NCBI GenBank assembly: GCA_015501075.1 | Contig: JADNYJ010000001.1 | Span: 682,001 to 746,000, forward strand | Reading direction: 5' to 3' | From: Gymnopilus junonius | Lineage: Eukaryota > Basidiomycota > Agaricomycetes > Agaricales > Galerinaceae | DNA: 64,000 nt | In this document: piece after piece, positions 1 to 10,255 of the stretch | How positions within the stretch are numbered: the stretch's first letter is position 1 | Layout: each line of letters begins with the position of its first letter | Made by a program: the position numbers and the translations under genes | The notes under the pieces: model-generated | Seen by the model: the letters and a program-made list of their open reading frames with translations, nothing else | Told to the model about the DNA's origin: nothing | Databases searched by the model: none

Positions 1-489
1 ATCTCGCGAGAGCGCCAAGCTCGTAACGAGAGGCATGCTGCGGCTGTGTGGTGTAATAAAACTGCAGGATTTGAAATTGTCCATGGCATGCTGGATCGCG
101 CCATGAAGATGCTGGAGATACCCAGGATTTCAAGCAACGATTCAAACGTGGAGACAGGTTATTACCTCAAGGAAACTTCGGGCAAGCATTGGTCCTCTTA
201 CACGACTTTGACAAAATCTAATTTAAGTATAGACCCAACATATTTCCCTGGACGAGCCGCAACGATTTTCTACCGACCTGCGATGGGAAAGACAAGTGTA
301 CTTTCGACTGTTAAGAAGGAAGTCGAGTCTGCACTCCACATCGACAAAGACTTGGCCATCGGAAGCCTTGGGATTCTGCACCCTTCAGTATTGGAGAAGT
401 TTGAAATAGGATTCCCGTGTTCTGCTCTTGAATTCACACTCGAGCCGTTCAAGAAGCAGATGCAAAAGGTTTGGACCAATGAGGATTGA
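1..489 (+). CDS. FRS1: Phenylalanyl-tRNA synthetase beta subunit, C-terminal part (cytosolic)
   Basis: This is the last 162 codons of the beta chain of the cytosolic alpha2-beta2 enzyme that charges tRNA-Phe. The frame is open from base 1, so the start lies outside the window. Visible family motifs are AAVWCNKTAGFEIVHGMLD, the DPTYFPGRAA stretch and the terminal IGSLGILHPSVLEKFEIG / CSALEFTLEPF block, all typical of the B5/B8-proximal catalytic-like end of eukaryotic PheRS-beta. It ends at a TGA at 487-489 with no intron in the visible part. The alpha subunit gene lies about 21 kb downstream on the other strand (21674-23735). The identification is firm; only the upstream extent is unknown. 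Confidence 0.93.
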   Translation: MSRERQARNERHAAAVWCNKTAGFEIVHGMLDRAMKMLEIPRISSNDSNVETGYYLKETSGKHWSSYTTLTKSNLSIDPTYFPGRAATIFYRPAMGKTSVLSTVKKEVESALHIDKDLAIGSLGILHPSVLEKFEIGFPCSALEFTLEPFKKQMQKVWTNED

Positions 490-651
490 AAATTTCAAGT
501 GAGGACAATGTATTAGATGTATAGATATGATCAAATACTATTTTATGACATTGACGAGGGATATAAATAGTACAGTCGCTATCCTGCCGATAAGGGGTAG
601 TCTCCACTTCGTCTTCACCGCAGGACTCACCTCACCTGCAACACATGATTA

Positions 652-1516
652 TTACCGCCCTCCGCCCCTCCTTGGCTGTTGTTCGTTTTCATCCGGACCT
701 GTACCAACCACTACAAAGAGCTTGAGAAACTGACGTCTAGAACGATCATGAAACTCACATATAACTAATACGAGTGCACCAATATACATCCAGTATTTCT
801 GAATAAAAGTCTTTTCAGGGACTGGCTTTACAACTTCGCCTTCCGGTGTAAGCGGCGGAGGAGTTCGGAGTTCAGGACTGCTCAATATTTACAGCGATCA
901 AGGTATTCCGCAGAAGGGTGAACATGCAACGTACGGAGGAGCTGTGTTTGGACTATGGATGAATATTGTTGAATTCAGGTTCTGGATCTTGCTCGCAAAA
1001 TTCTTGAGGGAGGAAGAGGTTGAAAGGGTTTTCTTTGACTTTGTTTGCGGGCATGAGCCGTCACTGGGGATTGGTGAAACGAAGTAATCCACCGCGAATG
1101 GTTGGGCATCTTGCCCAGAAGGAAGGTGAAGAACTATTGTGTCTGCCGAGACTCTGCCTAGATAGCACTGTCGTGCCAAAGTATGAGCACACTGCAGATG
1201 TGTGTCATGAAGAAAAGCCACGCACGGCTTTTACAGAAGAGAAATCCCAAAAGGCATCTGACGTGTCGCCTTCGTGACCGAGAGCGACTTGATAAAGAGC
1301 TTCTGTGGGATCATCTAGAGCTTGCAAGACTTCAGAGAAAGAAGCGAGGTCTTTAGCGAGTGTGGGGGCAGGGACGAGAACGCCTGTAAGAGAAGCAGTG
1401 GCGCGCTCTAGATACGGCTGGGCAGGGAGATTTGGGTGAAAGACGCGGTGATAAAGCTGGACGACCTCTGCTGCAGAAACGACAGAGACAAACGCAGCAA
1501 TAACAGAGACCCTCAT
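652..1516 (-). CDS. EMC10: ER membrane protein complex subunit 10 (EMC10)
   Basis: This is a subunit of the ER membrane complex, which inserts membrane proteins. Four exons can be joined in phase: 1516-1226, 1191-935, 877-759 and 710-652, giving about 241 residues. The N-terminus MRVSVIAAFVSVVSAAEV reads as a signal peptide. Near the C-terminus come the conserved PPPLTPEGEVVKPVPEKTF block, one membrane helix (QKYWMYIGALVLVILVG) and a Gly/Arg tail, the standard layout of fungal EMC10. All three introns have GT-AG ends. The start lies 110 bp from the divergent gene at 1627, so the two probably share a promoter. The call rests on the C-terminal block and topology. Confidence 0.88.
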
Positions 1517-1626
1517 GCTAGCAGGCTGAGGTAGTCTGGGCTCAGGCGTAAGTAATATTGATTGACTTACGTAAACTGCCCATTTCGAGTTCTCCGCTTC
1601 TCATTGGTCTTTCCTTCTCCTGACCA

Positions 1627-2157
1627 ATGGCCACCTCGTACACCCACTCAATTCCGACCCCGCCGTTCTCCCCTCAGAATTACAGAATGCCCGACGAGAA
1701 TACAGAAAACCCTCTCAAGTCCACCATCAACCTCCTTGATTCACTCGTCGCTTTCTACCAGCATGAGCAAATGTGGGTTTATCGCACCCGCGCTGTTCTT
1801 GAGGACGCATTCCCTACACCTCCACTTACGGACACATATTCCGATCCCGATGTTGCTTCTGCCATGGCCGAACAAGAGTACGATGGCTACGACAATCTTC
1901 TTGGCGTCTCTCAAGGTAGAGAGCAGACCCGCTGGTCCCGCCGTAAAAAGGGATTCAAGTTGAGAATCGACGGTATCCGTAACAGGCGTGTGATACCTAC
2001 GCAACCTGCAGATCAGCCTCGACAAGCCAGTCGGCACTCCTCACGAGAACAAATTCTTGAAATGTTTGAGAAGATGATGGAAGCGAGGATGGAGAGCTGT
2101 CAGCGAGTCAATAAACTCGTCCGAGAGGCAAACAGAGCGACTCTTCACCTTCGGTGA
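1627..2157 (+). CDS. Conserved hypothetical protein (basidiomycete type)
   Basis: Intronless 176-codon frame starting at the first ATG after the EMC10 divergent promoter and ending at TGA 2155-2157. I do not recognise a domain. The N-terminus is Pro/Ser rich (PTPPFSPQNYRMP). A predicted helical stretch, STINLLDSLVAFYQHEQMW, comes near residues 32-50. The middle is strongly basic (RWSRRKKGFKLRI), and a final helix carries EQILEMFEKMMEARMESCQ. No signal peptide or membrane segment is seen. The left end of the Plavaka transposon lies only 170 bp downstream. It could be a small nuclear or DNA-associated protein because of the basic patch, but that is a guess. Confidence 0.6.
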   Translation: MATSYTHSIPTPPFSPQNYRMPDENTENPLKSTINLLDSLVAFYQHEQMWVYRTRAVLEDAFPTPPLTDTYSDPDVASAMAEQEYDGYDNLLGVSQGREQTRWSRRKKGFKLRIDGIRNRRVIPTQPADQPRQASRHSSREQILEMFEKMMEARMESCQRVNKLVREANRATLHLR

Positions 2158-2325
2158 TCAGAAGTATGACCGTTCTTTGAAACTTTGTCGTTGCTAATTT
2201 TACTTTTGCGTAGGTTGCGCTCAGTTGACACCCTGCCCACGTTTGCTTTTTCTTTCTGTCTGGTTTCCGCTTCCTTCCAATCTGTTTGTCAAGTCTGTAA
2301 AGTACTTGTAAAGTTGTAACTGTAA

Positions 2326-2361
2326 CATCAGCAAAAGCGGAAAGACATGACCTTGCAAGAT
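2326..2361 (+). repeat. Left terminal inverted repeat of the Plavaka element
   Basis: The first 13 bases, CATCAGCAAAAGC, are identical to the reverse complement of the right end (9625-9637). Over 36 positions 29 match; the shared blocks after the first are GAAA, ACA and ACCTTG. Nothing inside the flanking genes explains this match. Confidence 0.75.
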
Positions 2362-2844
2362 CTAGCTAGGTAATGCACACCTTGCGACTAACGTGGTTCA
2401 AGATGGTAACCACAAGATCTTGCTATTTCTGCACACTCGATTGCGACAAATTCCTGCCATCTTGTTCTATCCCACAAACTTGGTGAACTTTGTCAAGCAA
2501 GCCCAAATTTACACTCTTTTCCGTGTCGAAGAAAGATGGCCGCCGTTGTCTTATTCCACCAAGTATTGACTCAAGGTCTGTCAAGGTCTCGTTGCTTTAA
2601 AAATAATATTACATTATCCTTCAAATTTATCTTATCTCGACTATTTCGCATGCCATCACAATGAACTCCAAGATTCGACGATGCCATTTAGAAACCATGA
2701 TACAGCTATGTTACAAGGACAAAATCTTTCATTTACGAAGCAGCGAAACTATGAGTATACTGAGCATACAAGCGAGTGATCAAGCATAAGTCTTTCGGCA
2801 GTCTGATGATATGAAGAGCAACGAGCAGGAGATTCTGTGAGTAC
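2362..2844. other. Left subterminal non-coding region of the Plavaka element
   Basis: There is no credible gene here. It holds three copies of the AAGATGG motif: 2399-2407 forward, 2456-2464 as CCATCTT, and 2532-2540 forward. Motif copies also occur in the right subterminal region (9486 and 9575). They are candidate transposase binding sites. The rest is the 3' flank of the DUF6698 gene, which ends at 2845. Confidence 0.5.
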
Positions 2845-4807
2845 TTAGCGACGAGACTGAGAAACTTTCGAAACAGCCGAAGAAGGATGACCCTGGCGTG
2901 TAAATTTTGCTGGGCGGCGTACGGGCGAATGCGCTTCTCTTTCAACATTCATGCGATGAGCTGGCGAAAGAGGTTGACGAGTTGGGGTAGCCGAGACACC
3001 AGGAGCGGGAGACGATCGCGGTGGTGTGGCAGTCTGAGGTTTTTCAACAGGTGGAGAGGATGAGGAATCTGGAGGAGATGGAGGAGCTGAGCATGGCGGA
3101 TCAGAAAGCTCAGAATGCGACTCGACAGGGGAAGAGTCCAATGGAGAGCTTGACGAGCTCTCAGGAGAAGACCGAGTGGCAGCATCAGTGCCTGAAGGAG
3201 ATTCAATAGTCTGAGTAGCGGCAGCAGCAAGAGCTGCTGCTGCTGCCGCCTTTTGCGCTCGCTGAGCATGGAGAAGCTTGAGGGTGGTGGTATTGGACTC
3301 GTCCTCGCTTTCGGCCTCAGAATTATCTGGAACGATGCCAAATACTTGGCTGATATAAATGAATATCAGTTTAGAGTATAGGAACGGAAAGAAAACTTAC
3401 AAATTCCACCAATCCAGCATATCTTTACGCCACTGTATAGTAAATGCGTCGTCCTCCTCGTGTTCGTCGAACATTCCCAATACCATATCATAGAGCTCCG
3501 AACGATCGGTGAGATCGTCGTCTGTGCGCCAGTCGCTGATGCTCGAAATATTATACCAAAACTCAGAGAAAATATAAGTGATCAAACTAATTAACCTGTT
3601 AAAAAGGACACTTACCATTAAATACGAATAAGCGATCGAGCCCGGTGTGACCTCAGTCATACGATTGATCTTGGCTTGTCCGCTCCGTTTCTTTGGCTTT
3701 TGACCCAGGTCCCCGATTGCTGATGTGGGAGATGTAAAGATATGTTTGAAGAACTAAAGGGATAAGCAATTCGAAGGATAGCAAAATAGTTAGCAACTTA
3801 CACGAACAGCAGTCTGATTTTGAAGAAGACCTGCTTCCAGATCATCGGGGTCATAACCATCGGGTAGGGGATACAGCATTGAAGGGAAATCCTGATCATT
3901 AAACTTGACATCGCCACGCAAAATCTTTCTACGGTATCTAAGGAGATATCAGAACAGTTTAAAATATATAAAAGCACCGTACTCGTCATGATTTTTGTCA
4001 AATTCTTTGAGCAGTCGGACTGGACAAAGAAGACGAGAGAAGACGACATGGTGATGACCACGGGCTTTGTCTTTCGATAGCGTAGCGGGGATGGGTGGCT
4101 CGATCTTCTTCTGAGGTAATTCGAGAGCAAGGTACACCAATCCCTTGTCCAGCAGGCCTTTAATATCGTTACCTCGAGCGCTGCCAGCAGCATCGTTCAT
4201 CTAAAGGTGATTTGAGTAAGTATATGCGTCATTAATCCAAGAAATTTGACCTACTAGCTTAGCTAGACCATGTTTCCGGTCAAAGTCATCCAGGAAAGCC
4301 TTGTTTTTGAGTAGCTCATCAAAAGAGCTGATGCGATCCTTCATAGCAAAGAATGCGTCGAGCTCTGCAGCGTGCTTTTCAGCAAATCTAGAATTATTGA
4401 ACAATAGGTATGAAGCGATCAATACAAATTGAGTTCCTACTTTTTCTTGCTTAATTTTCCGTATTGCTTAGCCATGAAACGAATCCCATACTCCAGGACC
4501 TGGGTGTAATCAATGAAGGCTCGGTCAGACCGAAGGTACCACTGTGCGAATCGTCGATAATCCTCGAATTCGTCGTGTTTCCTGGAGTAAAGTATCAATT
4601 AGACTTTAAACTGACTAACATCATAAAAGTAGGAGCTCACTTCTTTGACTTTTTCTTCCCTTTCTTTCCCGACTTGCGCTTACGCTTCCGGCCTGCAGCC
4701 ACAGTATTATTCTCTTCCTCATCACTGGAGGACGAAGAAGAGGAGCGGGATGAAGAACGTGAAAAGGAACGGGAGCGGGAGGAGGATCGACAGACGGAAG
4801 AGGGCAT
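2845..4807 (-). CDS. DUF6698-family protein carried inside the Plavaka element
   Basis: Eight exons join in phase through seven short GT-AG introns to give about 500 residues. The start chosen is MPSSVCRSSS (4807); an upstream in-frame ATG at 4903 exists. The N-terminus is a Ser/Arg then poly-Ser tract, followed by DEEEN and a Lys-rich nuclear-type stretch. The central domain carries FSRLLCPVRLLKEFD, ILRGDVKFNDQDFPSMLY, VFKHIFTSPTSAIG, MTEVTPGSIAYSYLM and a final QWRKDMLDWWN, the motif order I associate with DUF6698 of Agaricomycetes. After that comes a low-complexity Ala/Ser/Pro tail. Its function is unknown. It lies inside the transposon inverted repeats, 153 bp head-to-head from the transposase, and has no frameshift, unlike the transposase. 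Confidence 0.78.
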
Positions 4808-4960
4808 GATGGTGGTGGTTAAGAACAAAGAGGGAGAGGGATTTGACTTGAGTTGGCGTGAATTAATTCGGAAGTGATGCCGTGTGACATCGCGTTGCGT
4901 CACTTCGCAAATCCGCCGGCGGTAGCGTCAACTCTTCTTTCCTTCTGCCATCACATCAAT

Positions 4961-7900
4961 ATGCCTAAAAACTCAGTAAAGTCGCAAAAGTTTGTATGTT
5001 CTGGGTGTAATAGATCATTTCCCAAGCGTCACAACCTCACAACTCATCGAAACTCCTGTCCTGAGCTTCATAAACCCGCTCCGTCTGTTGTTGAAGAGGA
5101 ATCACCAAAGAAAAAAAAGAAAACTCGTCGACTGATCAAGAGGCTGTTGTCAAGAAATAGTGACTCTAGTGCCAAGAATACTCTTATTAATGTTTCTACA
5201 CTTTTTGTTACGGAAAGCTGTTAACCTTACTGACAAATAAATAATTTCTATTAGGTTACTGAGTTTATGAACCCCTTGGATGACGACCATGACACTTCTG
5301 CTCCTCCAGAAGTAAATCAGCTACCGCTGCGAGAGCCTTCTGTTCCTCGCTTTGTTCCTCAGCCCAGTCGGTCCGGACGTGCACGCAGATTTCCTGCAAT
5401 CTTCAAAGATTTCTTGCCAAACTTTAGATCACATACTCCCATATGGCCTCCCAGACCGGAGAAATCTGCACCTGTACTTCCTGCGACACTGGACAGACCA
5501 AGTTGTTCTCCTACTCCTACTCCCTCTTATGAATCCCCTGCCGACGATACTTGCTTTACGACTGAACCTGATCAGTTTGGTCTATATCGAGTTTATCCTC
5601 GTAAGCCATTTCATGAACCTGATGATGGTCTGGCTATTGAAAATGCCTGTGATGAACCTAATCGAGCTGTCTCTGGCGACCGTGACTCAAATCAGAGACA
5701 GAAACGCTTTGGATCTCCAACAACAAGCACTCAGGCAACGTTATCTCCATTTGCTCCTCTCAGCAATGCAACATCATTTCGCCTCCTGGACTGGTTCTAT
5801 GGAGGATCGAGACAGAAGTCGCAAATAGAGCTCACATCTCTTGTTGAAAAATGTCCTCAGAGCCGACGACTATAGCAAGGAAGACGCCGCTACCTTTTAG
5901 TTTCTCTCATGAAACCGCTCTCCTTGACGCCGCTGATAGCACTTCTCCATTTGCCAATGAAACTATCTGGAAGAGATCGACTATCAAAATTCTGCTTCCA
6001 TGTGAACGGCATAAATTTTCTTCAGAAGATGAAGCACAAAATTAAGAATACGAAACGTTCGCCATCGCAGCCTTGTCGAAGTCATGCGCACTGCAGCTAA
6101 AGATGAATCAGCAAAATTGTGGCATAACACACCTTTCAAGATGTTCTGGAAACCAACTCCTGAAAGCCTACCGCAGCGGATTATCAGCGAATTGTACAAT
6201 GCTGATGCCTTCTTGGAGGAACACGACAAAATCTCAAAACTACCCGCGCATCTGCCATCCGATCCTCCAACCCCTAAGCCTGTCGAAAATGCCGTTTTTG
6301 CCATCATGATCTGGTCAGACTCGACTCATTTGACAAACTTTGGTGATGCGTCAATGTGGCCGATATACCTTTATCCCGGTAATCAGTCAAAATATCCTCG
6401 AGGTAGGCCAACTCAACACTCGGCCCACCATGTTGCCTACATACCTTCGGTAATTACTATCAACTTTATTGTTTGTCGATTGCTAACTAAATGATGTTGT
6501 CTAGGTACCTGATGATTTCTCGGATACTTATATGCGAAAGTTTGGGAAACCGCCATCAAAAGCAGTTGAGACACATGTCAAGCGCGAACTTATGCAGAAA
6601 GTCTGGCTTTTAATGTTAGACGATGAATTTGTGAATGCCTACAGGAATGGAATCGTAACAGAATGTGCAGACAGTCTGTTCCGCCGGTATTTTCCCCGAT
6701 TCTTTATCTATTCAGCCGACTACCCAGAAAAGTTAGTAAGGATCTGTCAATTTCAAGGAATGAAACTAATAGTTACAGGATCCTCATCTCCACTATCCGA
6801 TTTCTCGGTATCATGCCAGCTCCTCGTGCACTAGTGCCTAAGAAGTTCATCCCAGCCCTCGGTACCAAAGTCGACGAACAACGGCGAAAACATGTTCGTC
6901 TGGACAATGATGCCCGTCGAGGATTAGTCGAGGCATCCAGAAAATTAATCTTTCAACATGGCGTGGGCATAACTGGGGTAGCCGTCGAGGAACGACTCCA
7001 GCCGCAGTCACTGACGCCAACTCGAGTAAGATGAAATTTCTTTCAAGGTTGATTCCGGAGATACTAACTACCTCTTCAGAATGCATTTTCTGAAAAGTTG
7101 TCGCAATTTGACTTTAATTTCTTTTCCATGCTAGTGTCAGATCTTTTACATGAGATTGAGCTTGGAAATTGGAAAGCAGTGTTTGTTCATCTTATGCGCA
7201 TCCTTCAACTGATAAAGAACGCAATACCAACCCTCAACAAACGGTTAGTTAAGTTGTATCAAAAAGTTCAGATTCCAAAACTTAAATATTTTCTCAGATA
7301 TCGCAATGTTCCTACTTTCGGAGAGCAAACAATTCGCCGTTTTAGCACCAATGCATCGGAGATGAAGAAGCTTGCTGCTCGGGATTACGAAGATCTCTTA
7401 CAAGTAAGCTACTCGTTGCCTGATTTTCCATGCAATACTTGTCTCAGCTATATATTTCTAGTGTGCTTTACCCGTCTTCGAGAATCTGTTACCTGCAAAT
7501 CACAACAAAATAGTTCTTGATCTCATTTTTACGATGGGCGCATGGCATGCTTGTGCTAAGCTTCGGATCCATACCGAGTTGACTATCGCTTTTTTAAAGG
7601 AGAAAACACGCGAAGTGGGTGCAGCTCTTCGGCTCTTTTCGAAGAAGGTGTGCAGTGCATATGAAACCCGTGAGCTCCCTACTGAAGCTGCTGCACGCCT
7701 TCGTCGAGGAGCCAATGCAGCAAAAAAGGGAATGGATGCATCTCAGGCCAGTCGCAGGAGCTCAAAGTCAACAAAGTCTTTCAATCTTAATACCTACAAG
7801 ATCTATGCAATGGGTCAATACGTTCAAGATATCCAACGCTTTGGAAGTACAGACAACTATTCAACGTTGATTGTGAGTTTCTCCAGGTCTATTATCTATT

Positions 7901-9258
7901 TTCATCTTGAACACCGGGCGGTTACCAGGGAGAACAAGAACACAAGCAGGCTAAGAAGCTGTATGGTCGCACGAATAAGCGAAAAGACTTCGTTTCGCAA
8001 GTGGCCGTCCATTACCGTCGGGAACAACTACTCAGACGGATAGGAATGAAATCCAGAGCTGCTACCAAGGCTGTGGAAGGCAATGGGCGACGAAAAGGTG
8101 GGGATCAGGAGCGAGAGACGAGCCCATGCATTCCGAGCGATGACCGCAACGCTCTCCCTCTCATGCATCCTCAGGAACATCATCACATCTCAAGCTCAGA
8201 CAAGGCTCGAAAGAACATTATCCGGTTTATTCATGCAAACTCGACAGATCCGGCAGTCAGAGTGGGTACTCCACTGCACATACCTCGGATGAAATTAACA
8301 GAACTCAAATTTGTTGGCAGGATTTTCTTCCGGACTTGAAAGACCACATCTTGTGTCGACTATTAAGCCTTGAGACGGACTGTACTTTTAGCGAGGACGA
8401 ACGGGATCAACTTCAAATTGTTGGGAATCATATCTATCAGCACGGCACCCTACGTGTGAACTACACTACATACGACATGCGCCGGAATCAAGACTCAATC
8501 AATCCGAAGACTCACCCTGATATTTTATTGCTTGCGCCCGATGCAACCGATGGCTCACACCCTTATCTTTATGGACGAGTCTTTGGAATTTACCACGTCA
8601 ATATTCTTCATCCCACACTTTCGCCTCATTCCCAGCGCATCGAATTTCTTCACGTCCGTTTCTTCGAGCTAGATCAGGCATACCTAGGAGGTTTTCAGTC
8701 TCGTCGTTTCCATCGCATCAAGTTTATCTGTGCAGATGAAGCCGATGCATTTGGTTTTGTTGATCCGACAAGAGTTATTCGTGGAGTTCACTTGATCCCT
8801 GCATTTGCATATTGTTCCACAGATGAGTTACTCGACGAGCGTTCTATTGCAAGAACTTACAGTGATACCGACGTGACTGGCCAAGACTGGACTTATTACT
8901 ACGTCAATATGTGAGTCTGATCTGTAGATTTTATCCCACTTATTGATGTTCTTCCAGGTTTTTGGATCGCGATATGTTTATGAGATATCTTGGGAATGGC
9001 ATTGGTCATCGAGCGACCAACCACCTACACTTTGAGAAGTGTACTTCGGAAGAAACTGGAGATTTGGATGACGATGCCGAAGTTGATTCGATAGACGGTG
9101 ATGAGCTCGAGGAAATCCCGAGTGACGAGGAGGATGACTTTGGGTATAACCATAACGGGCTGAAAGCACAGGAGGATATGGACACAGACGAAGACGAGGT
9201 GCTTGGAGGAAATGCTGATGAGGTGCAGGATGATGACTGGGACTCCATGTATGTAGAC
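4961..9258 (+). pseudogene. Plavaka transposase (KDZ superfamily), frameshifted copy
   Basis: About 1,200 codons spread over roughly ten exons with 50-80 nt introns. The N-terminus has a C2HC finger (CSGCNRSFPKRHNLTTHRNSC). The characteristic Plavaka blocks follow in order: SFRLLDWFYGGSRQKS, TPFKMFWKP, IWSDSTHLTNFGDASMWPIY, FPRFFIYSADYPEK, NFFSMLVSDLLHEIELG, VPTFGEQTIRRFS, KLAARDYEDLLQ and QDIQRFGSTDNYST. It ends in a long acidic tail. The introns from 6450 onward splice cleanly. Between about 5846 and 6045 the homology moves through three frames: at an A5 run near 5846-5850, a T4 run near 5891, and near 6043. As sequenced it cannot make full-length protein, but the rest of the frame is undamaged. 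It may be a recent pseudogene or the indels may be sequencing errors. Confidence 0.85.
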
Positions 9259-9601
9259 TGACTGGCTAATACTGATCCTTTTGATCATAGCTCTTACCGA
9301 CATTGACTTGTATGGTCGGGTCAAATAAAGTTTAAGGTGATTTTCAACGAGCCTACATGTTTTGATTGAATTATTTTGAGTTGAGTATAATGGCACTTGA
9401 TTACAAGGCAACGGAAAATGTGGTAGCTACTTTGCCATGACGAGGTAACATACGGCTATTATGGCGGATCTTTTCATGCGCTACGAAAGATGGCAAACCG
9501 CCGCCATTATTCTCTCAAATTACCTTGCACCACCCTACTTGGCGCTCACGAGGTACGGCCAGACAAACCGCCACCCATCTTTGTGACTGTTTGTCGAGGC
9601 T
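9259..9601. other. Right subterminal non-coding region of the Plavaka element
   Basis: No gene is supported. It contains AAGATGG-type motifs at 9486-9494 (forward) and 9575-9583 (as CCATCTTTG), plus GCGG/CCGCC-rich patches around them. This mirrors the left subterminal region. Confidence 0.45.
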
Positions 9602-9637
9602 ACCTCACAAGGTTCTGTTTTTCTGCTTTTGCTGATG
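9602..9637 (-). repeat. Right terminal inverted repeat of the Plavaka element
   Basis: Reverse complement of the left end, finishing GCTTTTGCTGATG at 9637. It matches 29 of 36 positions with 2326-2361. Confidence 0.75.
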
Positions 9638-9743
9638 AACTTGCAATATGATCACCATGTACATTATTAGATCACCTAAGGTTCCCACCGCACGTGTCAA
9701 ATTGCTTGACAGGAACTGACATGAGTCCACGACGGGCAAGCAA

Positions 9744-9809
9744 CTGTCCAAACGGCCCAAAATGAGCACTTTTATATTACAAAATGCTCATTTTGAGCCA
9801 ATTGGACAG
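9744..9809. repeat. 25 bp-arm hairpin inside the left-arm insertion
   Basis: Arms 9744-9768 and 9785-9809 pair at 22 of 25 positions around a 16 nt AT-rich loop. The pairing extends weakly outward (CACGACGGG against CCCCCGTGTG). It may be a miniature palindromic element or part of the nested insertion. Confidence 0.55.
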
Positions 9810-9843
9810 CCGCTTATCCCCCGTGTGACCCCATCTGAAACAG

Positions 9844-10255
9844 GGACTAGCACGGATCTATCCGTGGATAAGTGACTCATCTTAGCACAACTCATCCCAC
9901 AGCTGCATTATTGCAGCTACTGTCAAAAAAAATAGTTAGATATGTAGCTGACATGTTAGGCCATACAATTACACTACAGAGAGGATAAAAAATATAGAAC
10001 TGCATTAGGCACATGAAGAATACAAAGCACGGATATGATTTTGACAGAAAATAAAGATAAATAGTATCCGTGATGGTTTTATAGTTGAATATCTCAAGAA
10101 GCCTTAACTCTACTCTTTATTTCTCACAGAACAAAATAGATATAGTCTATGTGTAACTGCTTGCTGAATTTCATAGCCATCGGCCAAGTGTTACACCCAG
10201 GAATTGAATGGAAAGTGGGAATTTTTTTTATCCACGGATATATCCGTGCTAGTCC
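9844..10255. mobile_element. 412 bp MITE nested in the foldback element
   Basis: Both ends are inverted copies of GGACTAGCACGGAT followed by (C/A)TATCCGTGGATA, about 27 bp with one mismatch. The terminal repeat is itself a near palindrome (CACGGATATATCCGTG). The interior is AT-rich and non-coding. It sits in the left arm of the foldback element. No clean target duplication was seen, though CCCCATC-GAAAC-like sequences occur just outside both ends. Confidence 0.65.

Larger units (their letters stand above)
2326..9637. mobile_element. Plavaka (KDZ-superfamily) DNA transposon carrying a DUF6698 gene
   Basis: A 7,312 bp unit bounded by inverted repeats. The left end starts CATCAGCAAAAGC at 2326, and the right end is the reverse complement, finishing at 9637; 29 of the first 36 positions match. 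Inside are two divergently transcribed genes: the Plavaka transposase (4961-9258) and a DUF6698 gene (4807-2845). Outside the repeats, 2318-2325 (AACTGTAA) and 9638-9645 (AACTTGCA) agree at 5 of 8 positions, which could be a decayed 8 bp target duplication; this part is weak. Both subterminal regions carry repeated AAGATGG motifs. The transposase has three frameshifts, so this copy is probably not autonomous as sequenced. Confidence 0.75.
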
